Of a stretch of 64,000 bases of DNA, positions 22,640-33,988 are shown in pieces. The first letter of the stretch is position 1; each line of letters begins with the position of its first letter. The stretch covers positions 89,624,760 through 89,688,759 of the forward strand of contig NC_050466.1 of the NCBI RefSeq assembly GCF_903995425.1, read 5' to 3'. The notes under the pieces were generated by a model that was not told the DNA's origin, did no database searches, and saw only the letters and a program-made list of their open reading frames with translations. Source of the stretch: Onychomys torridus. Its lineage: Eukaryota; Chordata; Mammalia; Rodentia; Cricetidae. Made by a program: the position numbers and the translations under genes.

Positions 22640-24285
22640 TAACTAAAGTTCATAATATCCTATATATCATTTGTTAATAGCTAGAAGAGAAGAGCCTGAA
22701 GTCTCTAAACAAAGTAATAAGGAGATGGAAATGTTAATTAACCCTGATGTGATCAGTGAATACTGTGTTGATATATGTCTTACACATAAATACCATTGAA
22801 ATAAAGATAAAATGAAATGGAAAAGTGTCCCATGTTCATGAATTAGAAGATTTAACACTGTTAAGATGGCAATACTTTTGCAAATGATCTGAAGACTTGA
22901 TATAATCTCATTAGAATCCCACATAGGAATATTTTCCTCAAGAAACTGACAAATTGTTTCAAAAATTCATATGAAAAGTAAACTGACACAGAATAATCAA
23001 AATAATCTTGAAAGAATATCAAAATTGAGTGGCTAAAATTTTCTGATTTCAAAGTTTACTACAAAGGAATGAAAAGATGGATATTATGGTACTGCCATAA
23101 GGACAGATGTATACATCAATGAGATATAATTGATGATCCAGAAATACAGGCATGTATATATGGCAAACTAATTTTTCACATGTGAGAAATGACTGTCCAT
23201 AGGGAATGACTAGTCTTTGAAACAAAAAGTTCTGTAACAAGTAGACAATTACATGAAAAAGAATAAAATTGCAATTGTACCTGACACTGCATCCAAAAAT
23301 TAACTCACAATGGATCAAGCCTATTTTCATAGGACTGGATGAATTTCAGTCTGAAGGGATTAGATTACGTACAGTGATAGTGAGTTCTTATAAATTGAGG
23401 CTAACCTTGATTGTTTCTCGTTTCATACTAGCTTACCCTTTCACCTTCTGCTGTGTTATGCTCTTATAGAAACTTCCACTGATTTTGGACTCCCCAGCCT
23501 CCAGAATTATGAGACAAATTATATAGTAAACAATAGCCATTGGAAAAAATGCAAATCATTTGTCATGGGGAAAAGTAGTCATCAGAAAAATCGACCATAA
23601 CCTACCATTGTACACTCACTAAAATGGCTGGAATTTTAAAAAAAAGCATTGCTAAGGAGGTAAAGAAATCTGAAGCTTTATATGCTGCTGATGGGGATGT
23701 AAAACTGTAAATGCTTTTGGAAAATATCTTGGCAAGTTCTCAAATGACTAAGTATAGTTATCATATGACTAGCAATTCCACTTCTAAGTACATACCCAAG
23801 AAAAGTAAAAATATGTGCAAAAACTTCTAAATAAATGTTTATAGCAGCATTGATCATAATTACCCTAAGATAGAACCAAGCCAAATGCCTATCAATTGAT
23901 CAATAGATAAATAATATAGTATATTTGTACAATGGAATATTTGACTGTGAAAAGTAATGAAGTGCTGATACCTGGGACAACATGGATTAACTTTGAAAAT
24001 AGGAAATAATGTATATTAAATAAGCTAGTCACAAACCATACATATTATATGTATATAAAACATTCAGAATATGCAAATCTATTTGAACAGAACATAAATT
24101 AGTCATTCATGAAATGCAACGGTCAATGAAAGTTTCAAAGTTTCTTCATGATGTAACAAAATGTTCCCTCACTATGGTTGCACATATCTAAATACAGTAA
24201 AATCTATTGAATTATACATTTAATTGGTAAATTCTATGACATGAGTTATATCCCAATACATTCATTTTTTCAAAGAAAAATTAAA
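22640..24285 (+). mobile_element. Ancient L1M, ORF2 part and 3' UTR
   Basis: ORF2 blocks 'gatttcaaagtttactacaa', 'atgagatataattgatgatc', 'agcaattccacttctaagta' and 'acaatggaatatttgactgt', then L1M-type 3' UTR to 'gagttatatcccaataca'. Heavily mutated. Confidence 0.8.
23330..23545 (+). mobile_element. MaLR LTR fragment inside L1M
   Basis: 'gtgagttcttataaattgag', 'cccagcctccagaattatga' and 'gacaaattatatagtaaac' follow old MaLR LTR order. Confidence 0.65.
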
Positions 24286-24299
24286 AATTAAAAACTTAG

Positions 24300-24498
24300 T
24301 TTATTTGTATGAGTGTATGCCTGTGGGAGTGTATGCCACATATGTAGGACATTTGCAGAGGCCAGAAAAGGTCACCGGATCTCTTGGTACTAGATTTACA
24401 GGTGGTTATGAACTGCCAGTGTGGCTGTCAGGAACTGAATTTGTACCCTCTGAAAATCAGCAAGTATTCCTGACTGCTAAGCCATCTTTCTAGCCCCC
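24300..24498 (-). mobile_element. B2 SINE
   Basis: 'ggtactagatttacaggtgg', 'ggctgtcaggaactgaattt', 'ctaagccatctttctagccc'. Confidence 0.88.
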
Positions 24499-24806
24499 AA
24501 CATTTGTTTTTCAAATTGAATTCAGTACATCCTATTGTGCTTAATTCCTTTCACTCATAATAATACCTGTAATTTTCATCTATATTTTCACATGGACTAG
24601 GGACTATTTCCTTTTGTTGCTTTGCAGTATTCCATTATACAAAAATGATTCAATTTTTTAATCTATCCTGTTGATATAGTTGTTTCAGATTTTTAGCTCT
24701 TAGGAACAGAAATGGTGTGAAGATTCTTGTGCATATTTTAGTAAATAGATACATTTATTCCATTTGAATATATGCTTATGGGTAAGAATGCAAAGTCACT
24801 GCTAAG

Positions 24807-24807
<1 letters not shown>

Positions 24808-24857
<50 letters not shown>
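24808..24857. repeat. (GT)25 microsatellite
   Basis: Uninterrupted GT dinucleotide run. Confidence 0.99.
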
Positions 24858-24859
<2 letters not shown>

Positions 24860-24974
24860 GTTTTAATAGATACCACTGAACAGTTTTCCAAAGTTATTTA
24901 ACAAATTGCATGTCTCCCAGCAGTGTCTCAGATTGTTTAGTTGTTCCCCATCCTTATTAACAGTTGGTATTTAA

Positions 24975-25162
24975 AAAAAATCTTTTAAACTTTATTATCA
25001 GAGGGGTGGGGCATGCATGTCTTGGTGTGCATGTGGAGTTCAGAGGACAATTTAGTGCAGTCAGTTCTCTACCTTTCCATAGGTCCTAGAGATTGATCAG
25101 GTAACAAAATATGCACGGTTGTACAGCAAGTGCTTTTACCCATGGAACCATCTTGCCAGCCT
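24975..25162 (-). mobile_element. B3 SINE
   Basis: 'gtggagttcagaggacaatt', 'ttccataggtcctagagatt', 'ggaaccatcttgccagcct'. Confidence 0.85.
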
Positions 25163-25196
25163 AACAGCTGATATTTTGATCTTAGGCACTTCAATG

Positions 25197-25390
25197 TGCT
25201 TGCAGTATGAGGTGATGGTGGCACACGCCTTTAATCCCAGCACTCGGGAGGCAGAGCCAGGAGGATCTTTGTGAGTTTGAGGCCGGCCTGGTCTTCAAAG
25301 TGAGTTCCAGGACAGTCAGGCCTATATAGAGAAACCCTATCTTGATAAAAAGAAACAGCCCCCCCACTCCCCGCCACACACACACACACA
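25197..25390 (+). mobile_element. B1 SINE with C- and CA-rich tail
   Basis: 'ggcacacgcctttaatccca', 'aggccggcctggtcttcaaa', 'agagaaaccctatcttgata', then 'cagcccccccactccccgcc' and (CA)n. Confidence 0.92.
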
Positions 25391-25414
25391 AAGGAGTCTC
25401 TCATGGGCTCATGG

Positions 25415-25752
25415 GTTTTAACACTTAATCCCTAGTTGTTGGTACTGTTTGGAAGTTCATGGAGCTTTTAGAAGATGGAGCCTTGTGCAGAAAGTATATC
25501 ATTGGGGACAGGCTTTGAGGATTTATGGTCTTGCCCTACTTCCTGTTCTTTCTCTCTGCTTCTTGTGTGAGGATGAAAATACGATCAGACAGCTTCCCAC
25601 TTCTGCCAACAGGAATTCTCTACCTGTTGCCATGCCCTCTCTCTCCACCACAATGGGCAGGATCTCTTTGAAACTGTAAGCCCCAATACATCCTTTTCTC
25701 CTCTAATTTTCTTTTGGTCATGACATTTCATCACAACAGAAGGTAATTAATT
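25415..25752 (+). mobile_element. MaLR LTR
   Basis: 'cactgtttggaag'-type start near 25440, 'gggcaggatctctttgaaac', 'tgtaagccccaatacatcct', 'cttttggtcatgacatttca', 'tcacaacagaag'. Confidence 0.75.
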
Positions 25753-26139
25753 CAGGGTAGCATCACATTTTACTTCTAATTTATATCTCCTTGATGAATA
25801 ATGATATTAAGTATTGAACTACTTGGATATTTTCTTTTGTTATGTTCCCACGTAATTCTCATGCCTATTTTGTATTTGGTTGTCTTGTTGAGTTGTAGGA
25901 GTATTTTTTTTTATACAGTCTGGTGTTTGTCAAACTTGTTTGCTGTCTTCTTCCTATTAGCGGTTTGCACTTTTCTCAGTAGTAGCTTTTATCAACCTGA
26001 AGTTCTTAATTGTAGCAAGATGAATTTTATTGTTATTTTCATATATAGTTGATAATTCTTTGCATTCTCTAGGTAATAAAGATATTCCTCTATGATTTTT
26101 CTTACAAATATTATTGTTTTACACTATGATACATCATTT

Positions 26140-26256
26140 TTTGAGATGGGATCTTACCATATTGCCTAAGATGGCCCTGAACTCCTGGTCTTAAATGGTC
26201 CTGCCTTAGCCTCCTGAGTAGGCATGGTTACAGAATGTGCCAATGTGCTCAGCCTA
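26140..26256 (-). mobile_element. Old B1/PB1 SINE
   Basis: 'tttgagatgggatcttacca', 'gatggccctgaactcctggt', 'tgtgccaatgtgctcagcc'. Confidence 0.7.
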
Positions 26257-26345
26257 TCTTAGATCAATGTTTATATATAGTGTGAAGGAGGGGTCAAGGT
26301 TAATGTCTTTCCCATATTGACATTATTTTAATATAAAACAAGAGT

Positions 26346-26560
26346 GCCAGGTGGTGGTGGTGGCGGTGGTGGCGGCGGCGGCAGCAGCAGCAGCGCACAC
26401 CTTTAATCCCAGCACTTGGGAGGCAGAGCCAGGTGGATCTCTGTCAGTTCAAGGCCAGCCTGGGCTACAGAGTGAGATCCAGGAAAGGCGCAAAGCTACA
26501 CAGAGAAACCCTGTCTCGAAAAAACCAAAAACCAAAACAAAAACAAAAACAAGAGCAACA
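26346..26560 (+). mobile_element. B1 SINE with internal trinucleotide expansion
   Basis: Standard B1 from 'cgcacacctttaatcccagc' to 'agagaaaccctgtctcgaaa', but the 5' 'ggtggtggcgc' motif is expanded at 26351-26395 to GGT/GGC/AGC repeats. Confidence 0.95.
26351..26395. repeat. (GGT)n(GGC)n(AGC)n inside B1
   Basis: About 14 trinucleotides in three successive types. Confidence 0.95.
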
Positions 26561-27639
26561 CAAGACATTTCCCCACTGTAAAGTACTGGACACATTTGTT
26601 GCAAACAAAATCACTACTTGTGAGTCTATTTCTGGATTCTCTGTTTTGTGATGTAAGTCTTAGAATTCTACCTATCTTTTTCACAAGTGTCCTTTGCATC
26701 TCCAAAATCAATTTCATATGATCCTGTCAATTTCTGCAATTAAATAAGCTAGGATTTTTGACTGGGGTTCCTTAAATCTATGGATCAAATTAGAAAAACT
26801 GTATAATAATACTGACTTCTTTTCTAGCCCATGAAAATTATACTTAATAAGTGTATATATACACATACACATATATAATCTTCATTATTTTAGGTCTTTA
26901 AGAATTTTAGTGTTTTTAAAAAATTCAGTGTAGAGGTCTTCTACATCTTTCCTTATCAGTTAATTTCTAAGCATTTAATGGATTTTGATGCTACTTAAAG
27001 TGGTATTTTAAAAGTTCTTTTTCAACCATTCTTGCTAGAATATAAAAATAGAATTAATTTTGTCTATAAATGGTCTATATCTACTAGTCATACCAAACTC
27101 ATTTATTTTTTCCAACATTAATAAAAGTAAAACATAGATAAGAAAAACTATATTACCAGTGTGCCTGTGTGTCTATACATATGCACTTATAGTTCTAACA
27201 TTTTTTTTGAACATTTGAATTTGTTCCAACATGATTGGTATATCAGGGAACAGTTACATATAATGTAAATTAAGTGTTCATTTATGTTTACATTTCTATG
27301 TCAAATACTAGATGAATGCAGAGAACTACACCTAGCTGTATTATGCTGTATAGGAATAAATAAAACACATGTAAGTGCACAACCCAAATTTGCATCAGCC
27401 ATCTCAGTTCACTGCATGTGTAATGAGATATATCCATCTATGTCTATTCCTCTCCGCTTTCAGATACTCCTCCTTCCATTACTTCATATTTCACATCCTC
27501 TTCTATAAGCAGCCATCAGGTGTATTTCAAGCCCAAATGCCAAATTTATTGTAGTATTGATGTATTTTAGTCATTTAACATATACCAAACTCTGATAAAT
27601 TTTTATTCAGTTGTTAAATATATAAAATATATCTTTAAG

Positions 27640-28477
27640 TTCTCATGTTTATTCCTAACCCCATTTTCTCCACAGCTCCTTAGAATTTATTATACACATT
27701 TGCATGGGAGAATCATTTTTAGTAACACATATGTCATGCTATAGCAGAAATGACTGTACATGTAAAGTATGTGCATTATTGCTAACCTATATACCCATGA
27801 AAATCAAAGTTCTTAACCAGAGCACAGTATTGTGCATAGTATTTTTGTCTTTTACCTTGCGTCCAAGCACAAACAGTATTTTTAAAAGTTATTTAAGTCA
27901 AGTTTCTTTCTTCAGCTCCTTCAGTGATGTTTGTGTAGTTAATTTTTTATATAGCCAGACTCATTTATCACAGTGTGAATTCTATATGTAGTTCCCTCCA
28001 CAATCTGGTTGACTTATTTTTATGTTGTATATACAGTGAAAGTACTCTTTATGGTATATAGTAATATGGGTTTTGATAGTATATACATATGTAAATATAT
28101 ATGTATTATCATGGATCCTTAAAAACAGTCTTTTGCCATATTTTATGTCTTATATTGCCCCTTTATAGTGAATTCACTTCATGTCAAACCTCTGGCAATC
28201 ACTGAAGTTATTTTTGGTTCCTATAGTTTTATTTGTTCCAGGATGTCAAACAAATGCAATTATATCCACATAATCCATATAGATACAGTCTGTCATTTTT
28301 AACTTAGCAAATACATTTAATATCAATCTACTGCTAAACAGTATTCATTGCACAGGTGTATCACAGTTATCTACTTCAGTTTACCTTCTGCATTCCTGTT
28401 AAAATTAATTATATGGGTGCATCCTAGGAATGGCAGATTGGCCAGTGCTCTATAACACCTTCAAAGTCATAGTATAT
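27640..28477 (-). mobile_element. Ancient L1M 3' UTR/ORF2-end fragment
   Basis: 'aacctctggcaatcactgaa', 'tttgttccaggatgtcaaac', 'tttttaacttagcaaataca' and 'tattcattgcacaggtgtat' follow antisense L1M 3' sequence. Confidence 0.6.
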
Positions 28478-28495
28478 AGAAACTGCTCTACTTTT

Positions 28496-28634
28496 TTTTT
28501 TCTGTCTGCATGCTTGCACACCAGAAGAGGGCATCAGATCTCCTCTTAGATAATTGTGAGCCACCATGTGGTTGCTGGGCATTGAACTCAGGACCTCTGG
28601 AAGAGCAACCAGTGCTCTTAACCACTAAGCCATC
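28496..28634 (-). mobile_element. B2 SINE, 5'-truncated, 18-bp target duplication
   Basis: 'agaagagggcatcagatctc', 'gagccaccatgtggttgctg', ends at 'aagccatc'. Perfect duplication 'agaaactgctctactttt' at 28478-28495 and 28636-28653. Confidence 0.95.
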
Positions 28635-28744
28635 GAGAAACTGCTCTACTTTTATGATCTCTTTAGAGAGGCAGAAATCCCTCCCAATATATATGTAGGG
28701 CAGAGAGTGTTTGCTCCACTTTCCAATACAGAAATGAAGGCTGA

Positions 28745-28850
28745 GAGTCAGGTATGGTAGTATATACCTATGATCCCAGAACTCAGGAGACTAAAGCAGG
28801 AAGAACACAAGTTCAGGACAGCTTGGGCAAATTAAGGTTGAGAGATTAAT
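28745..28850 (+). mobile_element. Old B1 SINE
   Basis: 'caggtatggtagtatatacc', 'tatgatcccagaactcagga', 'caagttcaggacagcttggg'. Confidence 0.7.
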
Positions 28851-29399
28851 CTGCCCATAGATAGATGTCCAGCAAACCAGTGCAGAGTCAGGCTTATAAA
28901 AGACAAGTAGGGGAAAGGCGTAACTGGCTAGAAGGTTGGAACAGAACCCAACAGACTAACTTTTGAAGTATTTGGCCTGACACAGAGAGACCCTAGCAAA
29001 TATTTTGAAAATGGTCTTACATCAAGATGATCACAAATGGTCTTTAGGAGTTGGCCAGGAGAAAGGAATGAATTTAAGATGTGAGATGGGTTTCTGGTAG
29101 TCTTGGAATTATTCCAGCACAATGTTGGGTGGAAGCCATGGTAGCATATACTTCATTTGTTGACACAAGTGGGGAAATCTTCACATCCCACCACTGAAAA
29201 TGAATTAAGGAGTAATATTGGTAATATTTGTCACAATGAATATGTCATCTTCTAGTCTTAGTTTTTGCATACTTTCATCATGAATGAGTATTAAATTTTT
29301 CATTCATGTTTCTTTTTCATGAAGATGAGCACATTTCCTCCCTCCTCCCTGCCCTTTTTTTTGGTTAATGTGCACTACCTTTTGCATTGCTGTATTCTT

Positions 29400-29564
29400 T
29401 TTTTTTTCTTTTTCAGTTTTTTTTTTGAGACAGGGTTTCTCTGTGTAGCTTTGCACCTTTCCTGGACTAGCTCTGTAGACCAGGCTGGCCTCAAACTCAC
29501 AGAGATCCACCTGCCTCTGCCTCCCGAGTGCTGGGATTACAGGCATGTGCCACCACCACCCGGC
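29400..29564 (-). mobile_element. B1 SINE, 16-bp target duplication
   Basis: Full antisense B1. Perfect duplication 'gcattgctgtattctt' at 29384-29399 and 29565-29580. Confidence 0.97.
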
Positions 29565-29829
29565 GCATTGCTGTATTCTTAAACTAAATACCAAATTGGT
29601 CATAAACTATTGTTTGTATATCACTGGATTAAATTTATTAAAGAAATTTAGGATGTCTGCACTTATTATTCAAGATAAGGACCTCACTCAAAATAAGGAC
29701 CTGTGGTGTGTTTTTTGTTTGTTTTGTGTTTGTGATGGATACTCTTTTCTGATTTTGATATCAGGGTCATGGTATCCTAAGATCAATGTGTTACTTATCT
29801 ATTTTTCATATGTTTCATATTGAAATGGA

Positions 29830-30130
29830 ATTAAATCACTTTCTCCCCCTCTCTTTCCTCCCTCTTCCGCTACCCTCCCTAAACCCCTCCCATGTCCTCC
29901 CTGCATTCTCAGATTGATAGCTTTTTTCTTTGATTATGATTGTTACATATATATGCATGTATGTATGCACAAACACACATATCACTGAGTCCATTTTTGT
30001 TTATGAGTATATAGTTTCAGGGATGACTACTCTGCACTGGATAACCAATAAGGTGGCTCATCCCTGGGAGAGGCTACCTCTCCTCCCAGCAGTCATTGGT
30101 TGTCTGTAGTTCTTTGTCTGGGGCTGAGTA
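29830..30130 (-). mobile_element. L1 (Lx-like) 3' UTR fragment
   Basis: 'tttctttgattatgattgtt', 'actctgcactggataaccaa', 'gttgtctgtagttctttgtc' match antisense rodent L1 3' UTR. Confidence 0.65.
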
Positions 30131-30544
30131 AGAGATATTTGTACAAAATTGCCATTACTTCTTAATATATTTGGAAGACTATACTAATGAAATAATTTCC
30201 TTTATGTAAAGTTATTTAAGATTCCATTTCTTTAACAGGTGCAGAACTATTTGAAATATTTGAAACTGGCTCATTCATATTCTTTCTCTTTGGGCCAATT
30301 CTGATGCACTTATCAGGAAAAAAGAATAGAGTTTTCAAGGAATTTATTCATTTTGTCTATGGTCAGATTTATTGGTATAAAGTTATCAAAACCACATTTA
30401 TTAAGTGCTTTTTGTATGTACACATGTATATGTGTGTACGTGTGCAGATGTATTTGCATTGGTGGGTGCATACATGTGGAGGCTAGAGGTTGTTACTATG
30501 TTCCTCAGTCCTCTCCACCTTATTAAACCCAAAGGAAGTAGAGA

Positions 30545-30650
30545 ATGGCATGATGGGACATGCTTATAATCCTAACACTTAGGGGGCTGTAACAACATCA
30601 CCAGTTCTGGGATTGTCTCAAGAAGAAAGAAGAAAGACTGTAACAATGAC
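30545..30650 (+). mobile_element. Old B1-like SINE
   Basis: 'ggcatgatgggacatgctta', 'taatcctaacacttaggggg', 'gattgtctcaagaagaaag'. Region 30380-30540 before it looks like a degraded antisense B3. Confidence 0.55.
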
Positions 30651-30978
30651 AGTGGCAGAAAACTGAAATAGATAACAAACATACAAAATAGAAAATACCA
30701 TACGGTGGTTTTTGGGAATAACTAATAGGAATCATACAATTACTACACATGTTATGAGATGGATCAAGAAAAACTGGAAAGGATAGGATAAAAGGGTAGA
30801 TTATTGAATCTACTATAAACTAAAAAGCAACTAATATTTTACATTAGTATGGATTTTTGTATGTTGATACAAATTTAAGGTTATTTTTGTTATAATGTAT
30901 ATGTATATGTTTCTACTCTTGTTTAAGGTATTGTACCTATGCAGCTCATTTAAAATTATAATGTATACTTAAGAAATA

Positions 30979-31130
30979 CAAGCCAGCGGTGGTGGCGCAC
31001 GCCTTTAATCCCAGCACTCGGGAGGCAGAGCCAGGTGGATCTCTATGAGTTTGAGGCCAGCCTGGGCAACCGAGTGAGTTCCAGGAAAGGCGCAAAGATA
31101 CAGAGAACAGAGAAACCCTGCCTCGAAAAA

Positions 31131-31169
<39 letters not shown>
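30979..31169 (+). mobile_element. B1 SINE with 38-bp poly(A)
   Basis: 'cagcggtggtggcgcacgcc' to 'agagaaaccctgcctcgaaa'; the long homopolymer at 31131-31168 marks a recent insertion. Near-duplication 'gaaatacaa/gaaatacag' flanks it. Confidence 0.97.
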
Positions 31170-31171
<2 letters not shown>

Positions 31172-31289
31172 AAATACAGGTATATTTTTCAAGGTCATAC
31201 AGAGATATTTTAATATATTTAATTTAATATTTTAAATAGATGGTCTTAAAGCACTTCAAAGACCTACAGGATATGGCATTTAAAATGTT

Positions 31290-32385
31290 TTAATAACTTA
31301 AGGCTTTTCATGACAGTGAGACACAATATACTTCAAAAAAGGATGGTGGGCATCAAAGAACCTGCATATGGAGTCTGTTTTTATTGTGGCAAAGTTAGCC
31401 ATTGGGCAAGAAACTGCCCTTCCTTCCATTGCTGACAATATGCTGTCCAAACTGGACAAAACATGACACAAAAGAAAGCAACTGACAAACTTTGCCAAGG
31501 CAAGGCAGGACAGTCCTTCAAAATTTCCCTCTTCACAGAAAAGTCTGTCAGATATTCTAGACCCATAGGCTGAAGGTGAATGCCCCAACATTGCAAATGA
31601 ACCTTGGGTAACTGTCCAGGCAGCTAGCTGTTTCTGTCATTTCTATAGTTTTAGAAGTTGCTTGCTCTGCACTTCTTGTTTACACAGGTAACATTATATC
31701 CTTCTTGGATCTCTGATAGAGTTGAAGATGAGACAGTTATAGTTATAGTTTTCTGTGTTACAAAATTCAGAAAAGAAACCCACAAAAGAGGCATAAAGTG
31801 TGTAAGACTGAGAGACATAAAAGCTTAAATTGTTTATCTAAGAAAATGTTTTCGAGGTCTAAAAAGATAGTTTGGGTTGGCAATACAAGTTAGGATAGAA
31901 AGAGAATTAGGTACCAAACTTTGGACTCACCAAGATAGGATAGATAATAGAGAAGTTTCTCTGAATTTGCCAAATACATATTGACTGGACATTCTGAATG
32001 TAATCCTTATTTGATAATTGTTCTTACTGTATATAGTTTTACTGTGTTAGAGTTAAAACTTTTTCTTTTTCTTTAGACCACAAAGGGGAAATGTTGGGGG
32101 ATATTTAATCACACTGTGAACCCCAAGTTTTCATTTGTATTAATTAAACAAAAATTAACATTGGGTCAGGAGTCTGAGTTAGCAACTAGTTGACAGAGCA
32201 TCAGAGGGCATCTGGAAGAGATAAAGAGATACAACAGAAGTAGTAGGGAGGGGTTTTGAGTGGTGAGACTTTTTCTGTTTTGGCAGAGTAGAAGGACAGG
32301 CTCTTTGGGAGACACCAGCAAGGAGACAAGGTTAGCTAGGTGCTACTCAAACTCTCTGAGCTAGCAGGTTTACACTCTAGCCTTT
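31290..32385 (+). mobile_element. mys-like ERV remnant: gag zinc knuckle, 3' region, polypurine tract, 3' LTR
   Basis: 31376-31417 encodes a C-x2-C-x4-H-x4-C box, the nucleocapsid signature. A noncoding stretch from about 31610 to 32079 is shared with 40634-41439. Polypurine tract 'caaaggggaa' at 32081-32090 precedes the LTR start TGTTGGGGGATATTTAATC at 32092. Pol and env are absent and the gag frame stops soon after the box. The LTR 3' end is uncertain. Confidence 0.8.
31376..31417 (+). pseudogene. Retroviral gag nucleocapsid CCHC box fragment
   Basis: Fourteen codons with exact CCHC spacing and an aromatic residue beside each metal-binding half. In-frame TGA follows within about 8 codons. 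A dead ERV fragment. Confidence 0.85.
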
Positions 32386-33114
32386 GAATCTCAAGACATT
32401 TTTATATTTTAGGTTCAATATATTCTATAGGTTTCACTGTGATTTTTTTCTTTACTTGAGCTATTCAGAATTGTTTAAGGTTTCTAACAGTGGATTTTAT
32501 CTTGTTTTTCTGTTGTGGCTTTTTTGTTTTATATCATTTCATTGAGGCAACATACTTTATATGGTTTCAATTGTTTGAAATTTGAGACTTGGTTTTAGAA
32601 TAGTATAAAATCCATTTTGGCAAATGTTACAAAATTTCTCAGAGATAGTGTACATTCTATGGTTAATAAGTGTATTATTATATATATATGTCTCAATAGG
32701 GGTTAATTGAGGTTTAGAGTTTGGAAAATCTTGCACAAATAAGTAATGAATGTTTATAGATAAACTACAGTACATACTTTGATCAGGAGATACCATGATA
32801 AGGTAATTGTATGGGAAAAATTCTTGATTTACATCTGTGCATTTATAAAGGTAAGTTGCAATGAGATATATGCTAGGACTATAGAAACTTGAATAACATT
32901 CTTAATTAAGTCAGCCATTAAGAAGAAGAAATGATAGTTGTCACCATCTCTCAAACCTTCAGTGACTCCTCTGCTTTACCTCTACCTACTGCCATTAGGG
33001 CTTTATTTTGTGTTGTTAAAGTAGGTTTATGAAGCCTGTGAGGCATAATTAAAACCAAATGCTGCCAAATAGAAGACATTTAGATAACTTCTACCACAGA
33101 TATTTGGGTATCTC
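32386..33114. other. Tex11 intron, no recognised element
   Basis: AT-rich, apparently single-copy. Confidence 0.45.
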
Positions 33115-33505
33115 GATGTGTTAGTTTTCTCTTCCTGTAACAAAATACCCAAGATAATCAACTTAAATCATGAAATGTTTATTTTGCTTCACAATTATGG
33201 GTTTCTGTCTATGAGAAGTTATTTGTCCCATTGCTTTGGTCCTGTGATGGCACAGTATACCACAGCAGGAAAGCCTAGTATAGACTCATTTCATGGTATC
33301 AAAAAGCAAAAGAGAGAGAAAGAGTGAAAAGAAGGGCCTTGGTCCAAATATCCTCATCAAAGGCATGCTCTTGATGACTTGACTTCCTTTTATTTACTAG
33401 GCCCCACTTCTTAAAGGTTCCACTACCTCTTAATAGTATCAAGATGAGGATCAAGCTTTTAACAGATTGGTTTTGAGGGGACATATATGAACACAGTACT
33501 CCAGC
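33115..33505 (-). mobile_element. MaLR LTR
   Basis: Minus strand: 'taagaggtagtggaaccttt', 'gaagtggggcctag' and 'agcaaaataaacatttca', ending 'gagaaaactaacaca'. Confidence 0.8.
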
Positions 33506-33946
33506 TAATTATCTAATTTCCTTTAAAAGGAAAACTCTGAAACTCATGTTTTTATTTCTGTGGCCAAAGTCCTGACCTAGAATATACTTTAGAAAATCCA
33601 AATGTTTGTTTAACATACATAAATATTAACTACAATTGCCTTTTCTCTTGGGAATCTGAAAACAATCTTTAAATATTTCTTAGCCATTGAGAACTAATTT
33701 CTACAACAAAAGTAACCCATGATTGATTAGTACTTATTAAATCAATAGAACAATCAAGCAAAGACTGCCTGCTGAAGGGATATACATGTAATCTGAGTTT
33801 TGTAGTATTAACTGAATAGACATCCCCCACCCCCCCGTAAATCCAACATAATTCTTTTTAAATGGTATCTGTCATCTATGGTATTTAAAGAAACTAGAAT
33901 AACCTTTCTAGTTATGGTTTAGAAGCCCATAGTATATAAATATGTG

Positions 33947-33948
<2 letters not shown>

Positions 33949-33986
<38 letters not shown>
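33949..33986. repeat. (AC)19 microsatellite
   Basis: Uninterrupted AC run. Confidence 0.99.

Positions 33987-33988
<2 letters not shown>

Larger units (their letters stand above)
24500..27130 (-). mobile_element. Ancient L1M, 3' UTR and ORF2, with six insertions
   Basis: Antisense blocks in order: 'gcagtattccattatacaaa', 'ccactgaacagttttccaaa', 'tcccagcagtgtctcagatt', 'gatttatatctcc..gatga' type sequence at 25780, 'gtgtgaaggaggggtcaagg', 'cttttaacc..tttc' type ORF2 at 26560-27130. It faces the L1M at 22640-24285 (3' end to 3' end). Confidence 0.75.

Noticed and set aside
31298..31591. Minus-strand 97-codon frame over the ERV
   Set aside because: Shadow of the gag zinc-knuckle segment on the opposite strand.
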